NCBI GenBank assembly: GCA_023053685.1
Contig: JALIGW010000063.1
Span: 2,972,614-3,036,613, forward strand
Reading direction: 5' to 3'
From: Diadophis punctatus similis
Taxonomy: Eukaryota > Chordata > Lepidosauria > Squamata > Dipsadidae
Length of the DNA: 64,000 bases
Shown here in pieces: positions 34,015-44,212 of this stretch. Both the position numbers and the translations under genes were made by a program. How positions within the stretch are numbered: the stretch's first letter is position 1; every line of letters begins with the position of its first letter. The notes below the pieces were generated by a model. It was not told the DNA's origin and made no database searches. It was given only the letters and a program-made list of their open reading frames with translations.

Positions 34015-34263
34015 ATCTAGGACAGGGGTCGGGAACCTTTTTGACTAAGAGAGCCATGAAAGCAAAAAATTTGGAAATTTATTTCAGTGAGAGCCATATA
34101 ATATATTTTAAAAGTGAATTCAACTAAATGTCAATAGGGACAATGGGATATTGAGAGAATCCCTGTCTTTGTGCTGTTTAATTTGTTGCTGCTGTAGCAG
34201 CTTCCTTGCTCCAAAGTGATATTTGTCTTTGAGTTGGTGATTTCCATCATAGCATTGGTAATG

Positions 34264-34265
34264 AT

Positions 34266-34328
<63 letters not shown>

Positions 34329-34356
34329 CTTCTTCTTCTTCTTCTTTCTTTCTTCT

Positions 34357-34435
<79 letters not shown>

Positions 34436-34436
34436 C
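34264..34436. repeat. (TTTC)n microsatellite
   Basis: TTTC units with an internal CTT patch near 34327-34360, inside the hAT-like element. Confidence 0.97.
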
Positions 34437-34539
34437 TCTGCAAACCAATCCCCACCGTGGCTCCTTTCTCCCTCGCCCAGCCCTCTTCCAAGACGTCAAG
34501 TGCGGGGAACCGCACCAAGCGAGGTAGGTGGGTGGGTTG

Positions 34540-35399
34540 CTGAAGAAGCCCCGGAGCCCCGCCGCCAACCTGCGTCTCCTGCTGGGAAGGAGCCTCTGTC
34601 GCTGTCTCTCGCGGGGTTCCAGCCACCCGACTGAGTCCCTGACCGCGGCACCGGCAGGGTTAATGCGTATGGGAGAGGAGAGAGAGCGCTACCGCCGCCG
34701 CTGCTACTTTCACCGCTCCGATATTTCTTTGGTGGGCGCGCGCGGGAGGGACCATGGAGCAGAGGCGCCCGGCAGCTTAAGGCAAGAGGTGGGTGGGAGA
34801 CGCGGGCAGGAGCCTGTCGCCGCCGCCGCCACTTCTGGCATCCCCACGCCTCTCACCCCGCTCGCCGGGTGCCTCTGCTCAGCGGTCCCTCCTGCGGAGG
34901 CCCACCAAAGAAATATTGGAGCAGCGAAAAGTAGCAGCGGCGGCAGTAGCGCGCTCTCTCCTTCCCTCCCTGCATGGGAGGGAAGGAGAGAGCGCGCTAC
35001 CGCCGCCGCTGCTACTTTTCGCTGCTCCAATATTTCTTTGGTGGGCCTCCGCAGGAGGGATCGCTGAGCAGAGGCACCCGGCGAGCGGGGTGAGAGGCGT
35101 GGGGATGCCAGAAGTGGCGGCGGCGGCGACAGGCTCCTGCCCGCGTCTCCCACCCGCCTCTTGCCTTAAGCTGCCGGGCGCCTCTGCTCCATGGTCCCTC
35201 CCGCGCACGCCCACCAAAGAAATATCGGAGCGGTGAAAGTAGCAGCGGCGGCGGTAGCGCTCTCTCCCATACGCATTAACCCTGCCGGTGCCGCGGTCAG
35301 GGACTCAGTCAGGTGGCTGGAACCCCGCGAGAGATAGCGACAGAGGCTCCTTCCCAGCAGGAGACGCAGGTTGGCGGCGGGGCTCTGGGGCTTCTTCAG
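34540..35399. repeat. large near-perfect palindrome, arms about 430 bp
   Basis: Left arm about 34540-34970, right arm 34976-35399, with a five-base loop (TGCAT). Examples of paired ends are CTGAAGAAGCCCC with GGGGCTTCTTCAG, and CTCCTTCCCTCCC with GGGAGGGAAGGAG. The arms differ by one 7-bp indel (extra GAGAGGA-type bases near 34671-34680) and a few substitutions. GC-rich. Confidence 0.95.
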
Positions 35400-35926
35400 C
35401 CGCTTGGCTGGAGAACGGCGGGGATGTGGCCATGGCCGTTTTTTAGCTCCCCCCGTCCCGGCTGAACGCCGCCATTTGGGTTATTTTTCCCTCTGTGCAT
35501 GCGCGCGCATGCACAGAGGGAAAAATAACCCAAATGATTGTGGTCAGCCGGGACGGGAAAGCGGTGATTGTGTTCAGCCGGGACGGGAAAGCGGGCAGGA
35601 GAAGCTCCGCGCCGCAACCGCCGCCAGTTCCATCGGCTATACGCCGAAGGACTGGCCCGGGCGAACCGGGAGGATTTCACCCCTGCTGCGAGCCATATGC
35701 AGTCATCAAAAGAGCCACATCTGGCTCGCGAGCCATAGGTTCCCGACCCCTGATCTAGGAGGACACCCAAATTGCGAACCCGTTCTGAGGGGGCTAATTT
35801 CTCCCCCCCAAGAACCAAGGAGGGACAATTGGTCGAGTCCTTAGGAGGCAATATCCACAGCCACTCAGTCTTGTCAGGGTTAAGCTTTAGCCGGTTCTTC
35901 CCCATCCAGACCCTAACATCGGCCAG

Positions 35927-38128
35927 TCAGCGGCCCATTACGTCTACGGCTTCCCCGAATTGAGACGGGGTGGAGATGTACAACTGGGTATCATCAGCGT
36001 ATTGCTGATACCTCACCCCGTGTCGTCGGATGATCTCACCCAGCGGCTTCATGTAGATATTAAACAGGATGGGCGAGAGGACCGAGCCCTGCGGCACCCC
36101 ACATAGTAGGGGCCTGGGGCTCGACCTCTGCCCCCCTGTCAACACCGACTGCGTCCTGTCAGAGAGGAAGGAGGAGAACCACTGCAAAACAGTGCCGCCC
36201 ACCCCCACCTCTCCGAGACGACGCAGAAGGATACCATGGTCAATGGTATCGAAGGCCGCTGAGAGGTCAAGTAGCACCAGGATAGAGGAGTGACCCCCAT
36301 CCCGGGCTCGCCAGAGATCATCCATCAGGGTGACCAAAGCCGTTTCCGTACTGTAACCGCGCCTGAAACCAGATTGAAAGGGATCCAGAAAATCAGTGTC
36401 ATCCAACAGTCGTAGGAGCTGGAGTGCCACCACTTTCTCAACAAACTTCCCCGCGAAGGGAAGGTTGGAGACTGGACGGAAGTTCTTTAAATCCGCCGGG
36501 TCCAGGGAAGGCTTCTTGAGGAGGGGTCTCACCACCACAGCTTTTAAGGGCTGCGGGATGGACCCCTCTCTCAAAGAAGCGTTGACCAACGCCTGGAGCC
36601 AGCCGCGTGAAACCTCCCTGGTGGCCGAGACCAACCAGGAAGGACACGGGTCCAATAAACAAGTGGCGGAGCTCATAGCTCCTATGGCCTTGTCCACATC
36701 CTCAGGAGTCACCGGTTCAAACCTATCCCATATAACCGGACTAAGACCTGCCCCAGTCATCTCGGCCTGTACTGCCCAATCGGAGTCCAGGTCTGTCCGA
36801 ATCTGAATGACTTTATCCGCCAGAAACCGAGAAAATTCCTCAGCTCTACCCTGCAAGGGGTCTCCGCCTTCCTCCTTAGCCAGAAGGGTGTGGGTCACCC
36901 TAAACAGGGCGGCTGGGCGGGAGTCAGCGGACGCAATAAGAGCGGAAAAATGCGAACATTTTGCCGCCCTTATCGCCACTAAGTAAGACTTAATGGAAGT
37001 TCTTAAAAGTGTCCGGTCAGACTCAGCTTTACTAGATCTCCATCGTCGCTCTAGGCATCTCTTGTGGCGCTTCATCTCCCGGAGTTCCTCGGTAAACCAA
37101 GGAGCCCTCCTGGATCCACTTCCACGGAGAGGCCGCAAAGGCACAATCCGATCCAGAGCCCCCGCTGCCGCCTGATTCCAGGCGGCAACCAGGGATTCGG
37201 ACGAACTGTGTACCAGGGATTCAGGTATCTCCCCAAGTTCCCTCTGGAATCCGTCGGGTTCCATTAGGCACCTGGGGCGGAACCACTTAATCGGTCCCGC
37301 CTCCTTGCGTTGGAGGCGTGGTGCCATGAAATCCAACCTCAGAAGGAAATGATCTGACCATGACAAGGGTACTGTGACTAAACCCCTTAGCCCCAGATCA
37401 TCTCTCCACTGCCCCGAGAGAAACACAAGGTCAAGCATGTGACCACCCTCATGAGTCGGACCCTGAACTACTTGGGTCAGGTCCATGGTTGTCATGGAAG
37501 CCATGAACTCCTGGACTGCCCCCGAGGCTTCGCCGGGCGATGGCAGATTGAAGTCCCCCAGCACCATCAACCTGGGGAACTCAACCGCCAGCCCTGCAAC
37601 CGCCTTGAGCAGAACAGGCAGGGCCTTTGTAACGCAGCTAGGAGGCAGGTACGTTAACAAAAGGCCCACCTGGACCCCTAAGTCCAACTTCAGAAGGAGT
37701 GTCTCACACCCAACAATCTCCGGGGCAGGGCTCCTTCGAGGACACAGATTCTGGCGAGCTATAATAGCCACTCCTCCACCCCTTCCCTGGGGTCGCGGCT
37801 GATGCTGAACCGAGAACCCGTCCGGGCATATTTCCGAAAGGGGCACCCCCCCTTCCTGGCCCAGCCAAGTCTCGGTTATACACGCCAGGTCCGCCCCCTC
37901 TTCTAGGATTAGATCCCGAATGAGGGGGGCCTTGTTGGTAATCGACCTGACATTTAACAGCAGCAGCTTGAGCCCAGGGCCCTGACATCCCTGGTTACCA
38001 GGCACTCGGGTTGAGCTAGGTGGAACCAAACCAGAGGGGCCAGAACAAGGAATCGCTTGCAAACAGCGAATCCTTGTTCCCCGAGAGCGGCCTACCCCTC
38101 TGCTCCCGGCATACCTGCCTCTCCCCAT
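35927..38128 (-). CDS. L2-group LINE ORF2: endonuclease and reverse transcriptase
   Basis: An open frame of 733 codons. The N-terminal region (after about residue 50) is an AP-like endonuclease: LLLLNVRSITNK, DLACITETWLG, GGGVAIIARQ, LMVLGDFNLP, SWSDHFLLRLD. The central/C-terminal region is a reverse transcriptase: [35 protein letters not shown], and the YQQYADDTQLYIS active site. The element copies its RNA into DNA at a nicked target. The frame ends at a TGA near 35929, and the same frame continues open upstream of the hAT insertion. It is therefore probably defective only through one stop and the insertion, which suggests a young copy. CpG-rich compared with its surroundings. Confidence 0.92.
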   Translation of the reverse strand: MGRGRYAGSRGVGRSRGTRIRCLQAIPCSGPSGLVPPSSTRVPGNQGCQGPGLKLLLLNVRSITNKAPLIRDLILEEGADLACITETWLGQEGGVPLSEICPDGFSVQHQPRPQGRGGGVAIIARQNLCPRRSPAPEIVGCETLLLKLDLGVQVGLLLTYLPPSCVTKALPVLLKAVAGLAVEFPRLMVLGDFNLPSPGEASGAVQEFMASMTTMDLTQVVQGPTHEGGHMLDLVFLSGQWRDDLGLRGLVTVPLSWSDHFLLRLDFMAPRLQRKEAGPIKWFRPRCLMEPDGFQRELGEIPESLVHSSSESLVAAWNQAAAGALDRIVPLRPLRGSGSRRAPWFTEELREMKRHKRCLERRWRSSKAESDRTLLRTSIKSYLVAIRAAKCSHFSALIASADSRPAALFRVTHTLLAKEEGGDPLQGRAEEFSRFLADKVIQIRTDLDSDWAVQAEMTGAGLSPVIWDRFEPVTPEDVDKAIGAMSSATCLLDPCPSWLVSATREVSRGWLQALVNASLREGSIPQPLKAVVVRPLLKKPSLDPADLKNFRPVSNLPFAGKFVEKVVALQLLRLLDDTDFLDPFQSGFRRGYSTETALVTLMDDLWRARDGGHSSILVLLDLSAAFDTIDHGILLRRLGEVGVGGTVLQWFSSFLSDRTQSVLTGGQRSSPRPLLCGVPQGSVLSPILFNIYMKPLGEIIRRHGVRYQQYADDTQLYISTPSQFGEAVDVMGR

Positions 38129-38414
38129 TATGACCGTAATATTCTCACTCCCCGTCTCCCCAGAGATCCCCTTCCCCCCCCCCCACTGGTCTCCCCTTCT
38201 CCCGGCAGGCCATACCTACCATTCATACTGAGCCTGGGGGTGGGCCAGAACCTCCCTCCGCTTCTGTTTCCACACTCAGCAGAGGGGGGCCGGGTCCTGC
38301 ACAATGTAGAATTGCTTAAAGAATTATTGGTAATTGTCATTTTATAGAAAAGATTTGAAAATTAATAAAATGTATTTTTTAAAAAAGAAAAAAAAATAGC
38401 AGACAATCATCACA

Positions 38415-38640
38415 AGTGAGTAATCTATATATATAAAAGCCAAATACCACTCACTCATCACGAAATCTGCAGAACTGTAAAGCCTACAAACTTGAAACTT
38501 GGCACGTATGTGCCTCTTGGCTTCTAGGTGCTCGCTAAGAAAGGATTTTTTGAAATGACCATCAGATCATTAGTATTTCTTATACAGTATATTAACACGC
38601 TCTGATGCTAAGGAGTTAGACGTTCTACTCCCCCTCCCCA
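38415..38640 (+). other. possible Helitron-like or other repeat terminus
   Basis: It starts with TCTATATATATAAAAGCCAA, followed by AACTTGAAACTTGGCACGTA, wording seen in some rolling-circle (Helitron-like) element ends. No hairpin-CTRR end could be identified, so the class is a guess. Confidence 0.25.
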
Positions 38641-38767
38641 CCTGAAAAGAACTCTGTTCCAACTAAACCCTTCTACGTTGCTTCAGCTGACTGTCTTGTG
38701 GGAACCCAACTCTGGTTTATTCAGAGAAATGAGCATTTGTATATCTCTGTAGCAAAGAAAAGGGAGT

Positions 38768-38985
38768 ATACGTAATCCTCAATTGACAACCAGTAGTTTA
38801 GTACTTTAAAAAGTGAGTTATGACCATTTTTCACATGACTTGCAGCATCCTCATGGTCATGTGATCAAAATTTGGATGCTTGGCAACTGGTTCATATTTA
38901 TGACGGTTGCAGTGTCCCAGTGTCATGTCATCACATTTTGCAACCTTCTGACAAGCGAAGTCAATGGGGAAACCACATTCACAAT
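38768..38985. mobile_element. MITE (TACAGGTAGTCCTC family), truncated
   Basis: CGTAATCCTCAATTGACAAC, TGACGGTTGCAGTGTCCCAG and CTTCTGACAAGCGAAGTCAA match the complete copy at 39135-39519. It ends abruptly near 38985. Confidence 0.8.
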
Positions 38986-39134
38986 GGAATGTCCAGGAAC
39001 CATCTGTGGAAATGGAGAAAAATCCGGAGGATTCCAGAACTCGCTTTCGTCAGGAACAGCCGTCCTGAAGCCTCCGCAGAGTTCGGAGGAGGCCTCAAAA
39101 GGGGCCAAATCCTATCAGAAACAGCAGGGCGGAA
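38986..39134 (+). other. unexplained GC-richer island between two MITE copies
   Basis: A non-repetitive stretch with codable content (PPQSSEEASKGAKSYQKQQG in one frame, VEMEKNPEDSRTRFRQEQPS in another). It may be a fragment of an exon interrupted by the MITE at 39135. No gene could be assigned. Confidence 0.3.
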
Positions 39135-39519
39135 TACAGGTAATCCTCAACTTACAACAGTTCATTTAGTGACCGTTCAAAATTAAAACGGCACTGGAAA
39201 AAGGGACTTACAGCCATTTGTCTCACTTATGACCACTGCATCATCCCCATGGTCGTTTGGATTCTTGACAATTGACTCATATTTATGACGGTTGCAGTGT
39301 CCTAGGGTCATTTGATCACCTTTTGCAGCCTTCTGACAAGCAAAGTCAATGGGGAAACCAGATTCTCTTAACCGTGTTAATAATTTAACGACTACTGTGA
39401 TTCACTGAACAAATGAGGCAAGAAAAGTCATAAAATGGGGTAAAACTGTCACAAATTTCTCACTTAGCAACATAAACAATTGGGCTCAATTGTGGTTGTA
39501 AGTTGAGGACTATCTGTAT
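39135..39519. mobile_element. MITE (TACAGGTAGTCCTC family), complete
   Basis: The left end is TACAGGTAATCCTCAACTTA and the right end AAGTTGAGGACTATCTGTA. It contains TTTATGACGGTTGCAGTGTC and the mirrored GACCGTTCAAAATT/GTTAATAATTTAACGAC parts. Confidence 0.88.
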
Positions 39520-39660
39520 GCTGAAGAAAATACCCACAAAAAACCCAGATCAAAAACAGAAAAAGCTGAAACTGGTGGATGCTCCAGAAATTTTACCTCA
39601 GAACAAGGTGCCTTGGAGAAACAAAGAAGAGGGAAGATTGCATCACAGGTGGAATTACCA
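39520..39660 (+). other. lysine-rich open stretch after the MITE
   Basis: The frame encodes LKKIPTKNPDQKQKKLKLVD and EILPQNKVPWRNKEEG. It stays open if joined to one frame of 38986-39134 across the MITE. No domain was recognised, and it could be pseudogene or chance. Confidence 0.3.
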
Positions 39661-40212
39661 AATGAAGTTTTTTGTAGTTTTTAAAGTTTTATGTTTTCAC
39701 CAGTTGTGTTTTAGTTATTCAAATATTTTACATGTCTTTTAATCTTTGATTGGGAGCCTACCTGAGGTGCCAGAAAAGATTAGCGGCTATACAAATGATG
39801 TAAATAAATAAATGAATAGTTGGAAGCGATTATAAAATTGAAATAGCACCAGGGGAAAAGGGAGAGAGGAAAAAAAAGTTTTATTTAGGGATTGAGTAAA
39901 GAATTTACCTCAGGAAATGTGACTAGGAAGTTTAAGACCTTTGGAGAAATTAAGGCAAAGGAATATCTTTAGATAATGGATAAAAAGAGGGTTGGGAAAG
40001 TATAAATTTTGTTCTAAAAAAAAAAGTCCACTGGTTTGAAACCAATCCTTTGCAATTGGAGGGGTTAAAAAAAGAGACTGAGATTGAGCTACAATTAACA
40101 GTTGAAGTGGAAAGGGGATTGTGGTTAAAAAAAACAATTTTAAAAAGAATGGAATTCTTTGCAATTGTTGTTTAATTTTCTTATTACTGCCAATCCGATT
40201 TCCATTTCTCCA
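39661..40212. other. AT-rich unassigned stretch
   Basis: Includes runs such as AAATAAATAAATGAAT near 39800. The wording from 39830 to 40170 is possibly old LINE sequence. No supported feature. Confidence 0.3.
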
Positions 40213-40446
40213 ATAGCACTTATAGCACTTTTCTTATATACCGCTTCATAGTGCTTTACAGCCCTCTCTAAGCGGTTTACAGAGTTCAGCATTTTGCCCC
40301 CAACAATCTGGGTCCTCATTTTACCGACCTCGGAAGGATGGAAGGCTGAGTCAACCTTGAGCTTAGTGAGATTTGAACAGCTGAACTGTTGAACTAGCAG
40401 TCAGCCTGCAATGGCTGCATTTAACCACTGCACCACTTCAGCTCTT
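40213..40446 (-). mobile_element. tRNA-derived squamate SINE
   Basis: The tail CTTATATACCGCTTCATAGT, the middle CAACAATCTGGGTCCTCATT, and the head complement CACTGCACCACTTCAGCTC. Reverse orientation, about 234 bp. Confidence 0.88.
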
Positions 40447-40678
40447 TCAATGAAAAACTTGTCAAGAATTTATAAATTTTATCACTGTGTTAGAAATATT
40501 GTTTAGGGAATCAAACATTACCTGACCCACATCTCCAGAGAGTTACTGATTTACATCCCCCCAAATCCTTTAAACTTACTCAAACATAAGAATTGTTAAA
40601 TTGTAAAATACACACAAGCGAATACACAGAACGTAATTTACACTATGTAAACTTAATTATAACTCTTATAGTTTAAAG

Positions 40679-40811
40679 CAGGGGTGTCAAACTTGCAGCC
40701 TGCAGGCCAGATGTGTCATGCGCTGGCCATGCCCACCCCCATTTTAGCAAAAGAGGGGAGAAGTTGTGATACATCACGTGATGACGTGACGCCGGGAGTT
40801 TGACACCCCTG
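40679..40811. mobile_element. hAT-like MITE (GTGTCAAACT family), minimal copy
   Basis: CAGGGGTGTCAAACTTG to GAGTTTGACACCCCTG. The perfect TSD GTTTAAAG is at 40671-40678 and 40812-40819. Only 133 bp. Confidence 0.95.
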
Positions 40812-41404
40812 GTTTAAAGGAAGAAATTTGCTTGATTTAATGAAGTCTTTTTCCAGGTCAATAAGAATGCTAAAAATAAACAAGGAAAATCAATTAAGAG
40901 GCTGATTTAGAATGCTATAAATATTGTTACTAGAGCTTTTCCCATGTTGTAGTCTACCTTCCAGAGACTTTGATTTTCTGAAAAATAAACCTCCTTTCAA
41001 GTAGCATGACCAGCATATTTGCTTCCACAGCTTGAAATCCGGACCAGGTTTACTTCCACAGCTTCCACCCAGCAGGAGCCTCTGAAACCCTGAAATTTGT
41101 CCCCCACCCAAAATCCTCCAGATATTTTCATACATTAATTTTTGATGCAACCAAGGAGAAAAGGGGTTTAATACATGCCTGGAAAGTAATCATATCATAG
41201 ATATTTAATTTTATTTAAATAGGTTTTTTCTTAGTTCTCATCACAGCACAGAAAGGCAAAGGGAGTCTTAATGCTTGAAAAATCTTTTGCCCGTGAATTT
41301 TGGGGACTCACTTCTCGTCATTCTGGATCCTTTTGTGACAGAGGAATTCTTCCTCCTAAAGCTCTTTCTTCACTCTACATTGGTATCTATGTTGTTATTC
41401 TCTC
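40812..41404. other. unassigned intergenic stretch
   Basis: Nothing recognisable was seen up to the CR1 at 41405. Confidence 0.35.
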
Positions 41405-42160
41405 ACATCTACATTTAGGCAAGAAAAACAAAATGCACAGGTACAGTATATGTGGTACCTTGCTCAACAGTAGTAACTGTGAGAGGGATCTTGCAGTCCT
41501 AGTGGATAACCATTTAAATATGAGCCAGCAGTGTGCAGCAGCAGTGTGCAGCAGCTGCCAAAAAAGCCAACACAGTTCTAGGCTGCATTAACAGAGGGAT
41601 AGAATCAAGATCACACAAAGTGTTAATACCACTTTATAATGCCTTGGTAAGGCCACACTTGGAATACTGCATTCAGTTTTGGTCGCCACGATGTAAAAAG
41701 GATGTTGAGACTCTAGAAAGAGTGCAGAGAAGAGCAACAAAGATGATTAGGGGACTGGAGGCTAAAACACATGAAAAACGGTTGCAGGAATTGGGTATGT
41801 CTAGTTTAATGAAAAGAAGGACCAGGGGAGACATGATAGCAGTCTTCCAATATCTCAGGGGTTGCCACAGAGAAGAGGGAGTCAAACTATTCTCCAAAGC
41901 ACCTGAGGGTAGAACAAGAAGCAATGGGTGGAAACTAAACAAGGAGAGAAGTAACTTAGAACTAAGGAGAAATTTCCTGACAGAACAATTAATCTGTGGA
42001 ACAGCTTGCCTCCAGAAGTTGTGAATGCTCCAACACTGGAAGTTTTTAAGATGTTGGATAACCATTTGTCTGAAGTAGTGTAGGGTTTCCTGTCTAAGCA
42101 GGGGGTTGGATTAGAAGACCTCCAAGGTCCCTTCCAACTCTTATTATTATTATTATATTA
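41405..42160 (+). mobile_element. CR1 LINE 3' fragment
   Basis: CATTTAGGCAAGAAAAACAA, then the C-terminal ORF2 ([59 protein letters not shown]) and a tail CCAACTCTTATTATTATT. A local duplication of CAGCAGTGTGCAG at about 41525-41555 shifts the frame. Confidence 0.92.
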
Positions 42161-42214
42161 TTATTATCATGGGAGGCCTTTGACTGAAAAAGGTTCCCTG
42201 CTCATGCAAGTCAT

Positions 42215-42281
42215 ACTGAGTCCCTAGGGAGTAGGGCGGCATATAAGAGCACTAAATAAAATAAAATAAATAAATAAATAC
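42215..42281 (+). mobile_element. L2-group LINE 3' end
   Basis: CTGAGTCCCTAGGGAGTAGG, GCGGCATATAAGAGCAC and an AAATA tail. Confidence 0.8.
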
Positions 42282-42782
42282 TGATTGATTCAGGTCTCAG
42301 TTCTATACAGTGGATGCGAGTTGGATTATTTTTTGGTATCTTCACATCCCACAAGAAGTTCCTATTCTCGTTGTGGGTTTGATCAGGAAGAACTGAAGTA
42401 GTTTTCTGAAGTAGTTTTTCTTAATTTCATATTATTTTATTTTGGTTCCCACTGATCTCCAAATTTCCTCCTCCTTGCTTGATCATTTGCCGTGTCAGCA
42501 CACTGTAGTGGTTTTCATTCTCATTCTCCTGAGTATTCCTATCTTGAGACAAAAAGGGAGGAAGGAAGGAAGGAATTCAAAGCACATAACCACTTAACTC
42601 TTACTTTAATAATTAATTCAATATCAGTTATTCAGTGGGACAATTCAAATTCACTTTCCGTCTCTTTCCATTTGCTTAGATGTAATTTGAGTTCCCTTTG
42701 GATTATAATATTGTTTCAGACCTTAGTATATCCATTTCTTTTTGTGAGGACAGAGAAGTGTAAGGCCCTCTGATAAAATATA
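42282..42782. other. unassigned intergenic stretch
   Basis: A short GGAA run near 42562-42575; nothing else. Confidence 0.35.
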
Positions 42783-43167
42783 CCATATTTTTCGGAGTAT
42801 AAGACGCACCGGAGTATAAGACGCACCTTAGTTTTGGGGGAGGAAAATAAGGGGGGGGAATCTACCTATCAGGTATTCATCTGGCTAGCGTCCTTAGTCT
42901 GTTCAGCTTCAGCACATTATTTTATCCTCTGGTTAGGGCTGAAAAAGCCTTTTTCAGAGGGAGTAGGAATGAAAGTAAGCCTGCAAAGACTTAGGATTGG
43001 AAAAAACCTTATTCGGAGGGAATAGGAAGCCGGGAATATTGTTAGCACCTCGTTAGGGCTGGGGGGGAAAAGCTTTGAAAAAGCTACATTCGAAGTATAA
43101 GATGCACCCAAATTTTCAGCCTCTTTTAGGGAGGAAAAAGGTGTGTCTTATACTCCGAAAAATAAGG
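42783..43167. mobile_element. TA-flanked MITE (CGGAGTATAAG family)
   Basis: CCATATTTTTCGGAGTATAA start, TTATACTCCGAAAAATAAGG end, TA at 42781-42782 and 43168-43169. Confidence 0.9.
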
Positions 43168-43626
43168 TAATTGTGTTAAAGAATGAAAGGAAGTGGGAAA
43201 CAATTGTAAAAAGCTGAGACAAAAGGAAAGTTTACACTATGGGAAGTTACTGAATCAACTGAATTTCTATCTGCTTGTTTGCTATAATGGAAGAAAGACT
43301 GATAGGCCTTTGTCTTAAAAAGATTCAGCTGCTTTTCCCACCTGGAGAAGAATCACCTGTTAAATGTCTGCCTCTTCATATCCCTCCCAGAACCAAGATC
43401 AAGTGGGAAGAACAAATGACTGGGTAATAAAAAGCTCACTTGTAAAAAAAAAACACCACAATAAACATCTTCATAAATTTACATAGTCTAGAATCTGAAA
43501 TGCCTACAATGCCCATTTTCTTGAAATTAACACACAATTGGAAACTTAGAATAAATGCAAACTTAAGACAAAACGATCTTCTTATTGACATGTACAATTC
43601 TTGACCATGTAAAATGACAGTCGAAC
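43168..43626. other. unassigned intergenic stretch
   Basis: No supported feature before the solo LTR. Confidence 0.35.
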
Positions 43627-43970
43627 TGTCATGATGTGAATATTGTCAGTTGTGAGTCTATGTAGGGTGATGTATCCCTATACTAAATACTTGGTACTTC
43701 CCAATAAAAGCAGAACACGTGATATGATGTTCTGCGCATGTCTACATTCCTATTCACCATTGATCACTTCTGCTATGCCTTCCGAACTGGAAGGACCTGT
43801 TGCGTAGCAAAAGTGCAGTTTATTCGGGATTTATTGTTTTATATTGTTTTGTACTGAAATAAATATTTTCTATTAGACATTTTAATCTCGGTTTTATTTC
43901 TAAGTATATTTCTAAGTATTCCAAGTAAAAGATCCAATATCGCCTCTACGGGGGAATTCTTCCCTTAACA
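43627..43970. mobile_element. solo LTR, 344 bp
   Basis: It starts TGTCATGATG and ends CCCTTAACA, with a perfect 5-bp duplication CGAAC at 43622-43626 and 43971-43975. It contains a TATA-like CCAATAAAAGC at about 43697-43707 and AATAAA near 43857-43862. No internal retroviral or retrotransposon genes are adjacent, so it is the product of LTR-LTR recombination. The family (Ty3/gypsy, BEL or ERV) cannot be told. Confidence 0.85.
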
Positions 43971-44159
43971 CGAACCTTAAAAACTCCATAATTAAAACAT
44001 GCCCTTTTTTTTCTATTGGTAAATTCATCTCACTGAGGCTGTCAGCTGTGAGGGTCAGACTCAGTAAAATATTTCTTTCCTAGTTCAGTATACATAAAAA
44101 GGAAATCCATAGAATTAACCAATTAAATCTAAAATTTACATGGATTCTCATCAAATGGA

Positions 44160-44212
44160 TATGAAAAATTAGGTCATTTTCCCCCTTGGAGCTCTTTACA
44201 CACTTCACACAT
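44160..44212 (-). pseudogene. relic finger after the gene C stop
   Basis: The complement of CACACTTCACACATTTATACG reads KCVKCVK-like in the frame abandoned by gene C. A one-base insertion in the H/C linker created the stop at 44213-44215. Confidence 0.7.

Larger units (their letters stand above)
34023..35752. mobile_element. 1730-bp non-autonomous hAT-like element with giant palindrome
   Basis: The left end is CAGGGGTCGGGAACC and the right end GGTTCCCGACCCCTG. The perfect 8-bp TSD ATCTAGGA is at 34015-34022 and 35753-35760. It contains a TTTC microsatellite (34264-34436), a near-perfect inverted repeat (34540-35399) and the shared CCCTCTGTGCATGCGC palindrome (35480-35532). A tandem TCAGCCGGGACGGGAAAGCG pair lies at about 35545-35590. 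No transposase frame exists. Long frames in both strands of the palindrome are mirror images. Confidence 0.95.
33243..38270 (-). mobile_element. nearly complete L2-group LINE, split by a hAT-like element
   Basis: On the minus strand: a short 5' leader, the ORF starting at 38128, the ORF2 C terminus at 34002-33421, and the 3' end with GCCGCCCTGAGTCCCTAGGG followed by ATAAA repeats at 33243. About 3.3 kb remain after removing the 34023-35752 insertion and its duplicated TSD. Apart from one stop near 35929, the same frame runs up to the insertion point. Confidence 0.9.

Noticed and set aside
34120..34626. Lys/Glu-rich 168-codon frame
   Set aside because: Translation of the (TTTC)n microsatellite complement.
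34710..35236. Long frames on both strands with the same predicted protein
   Set aside because: They are mirror images from the palindrome and GC-rich codon bias, with no domain or start context.
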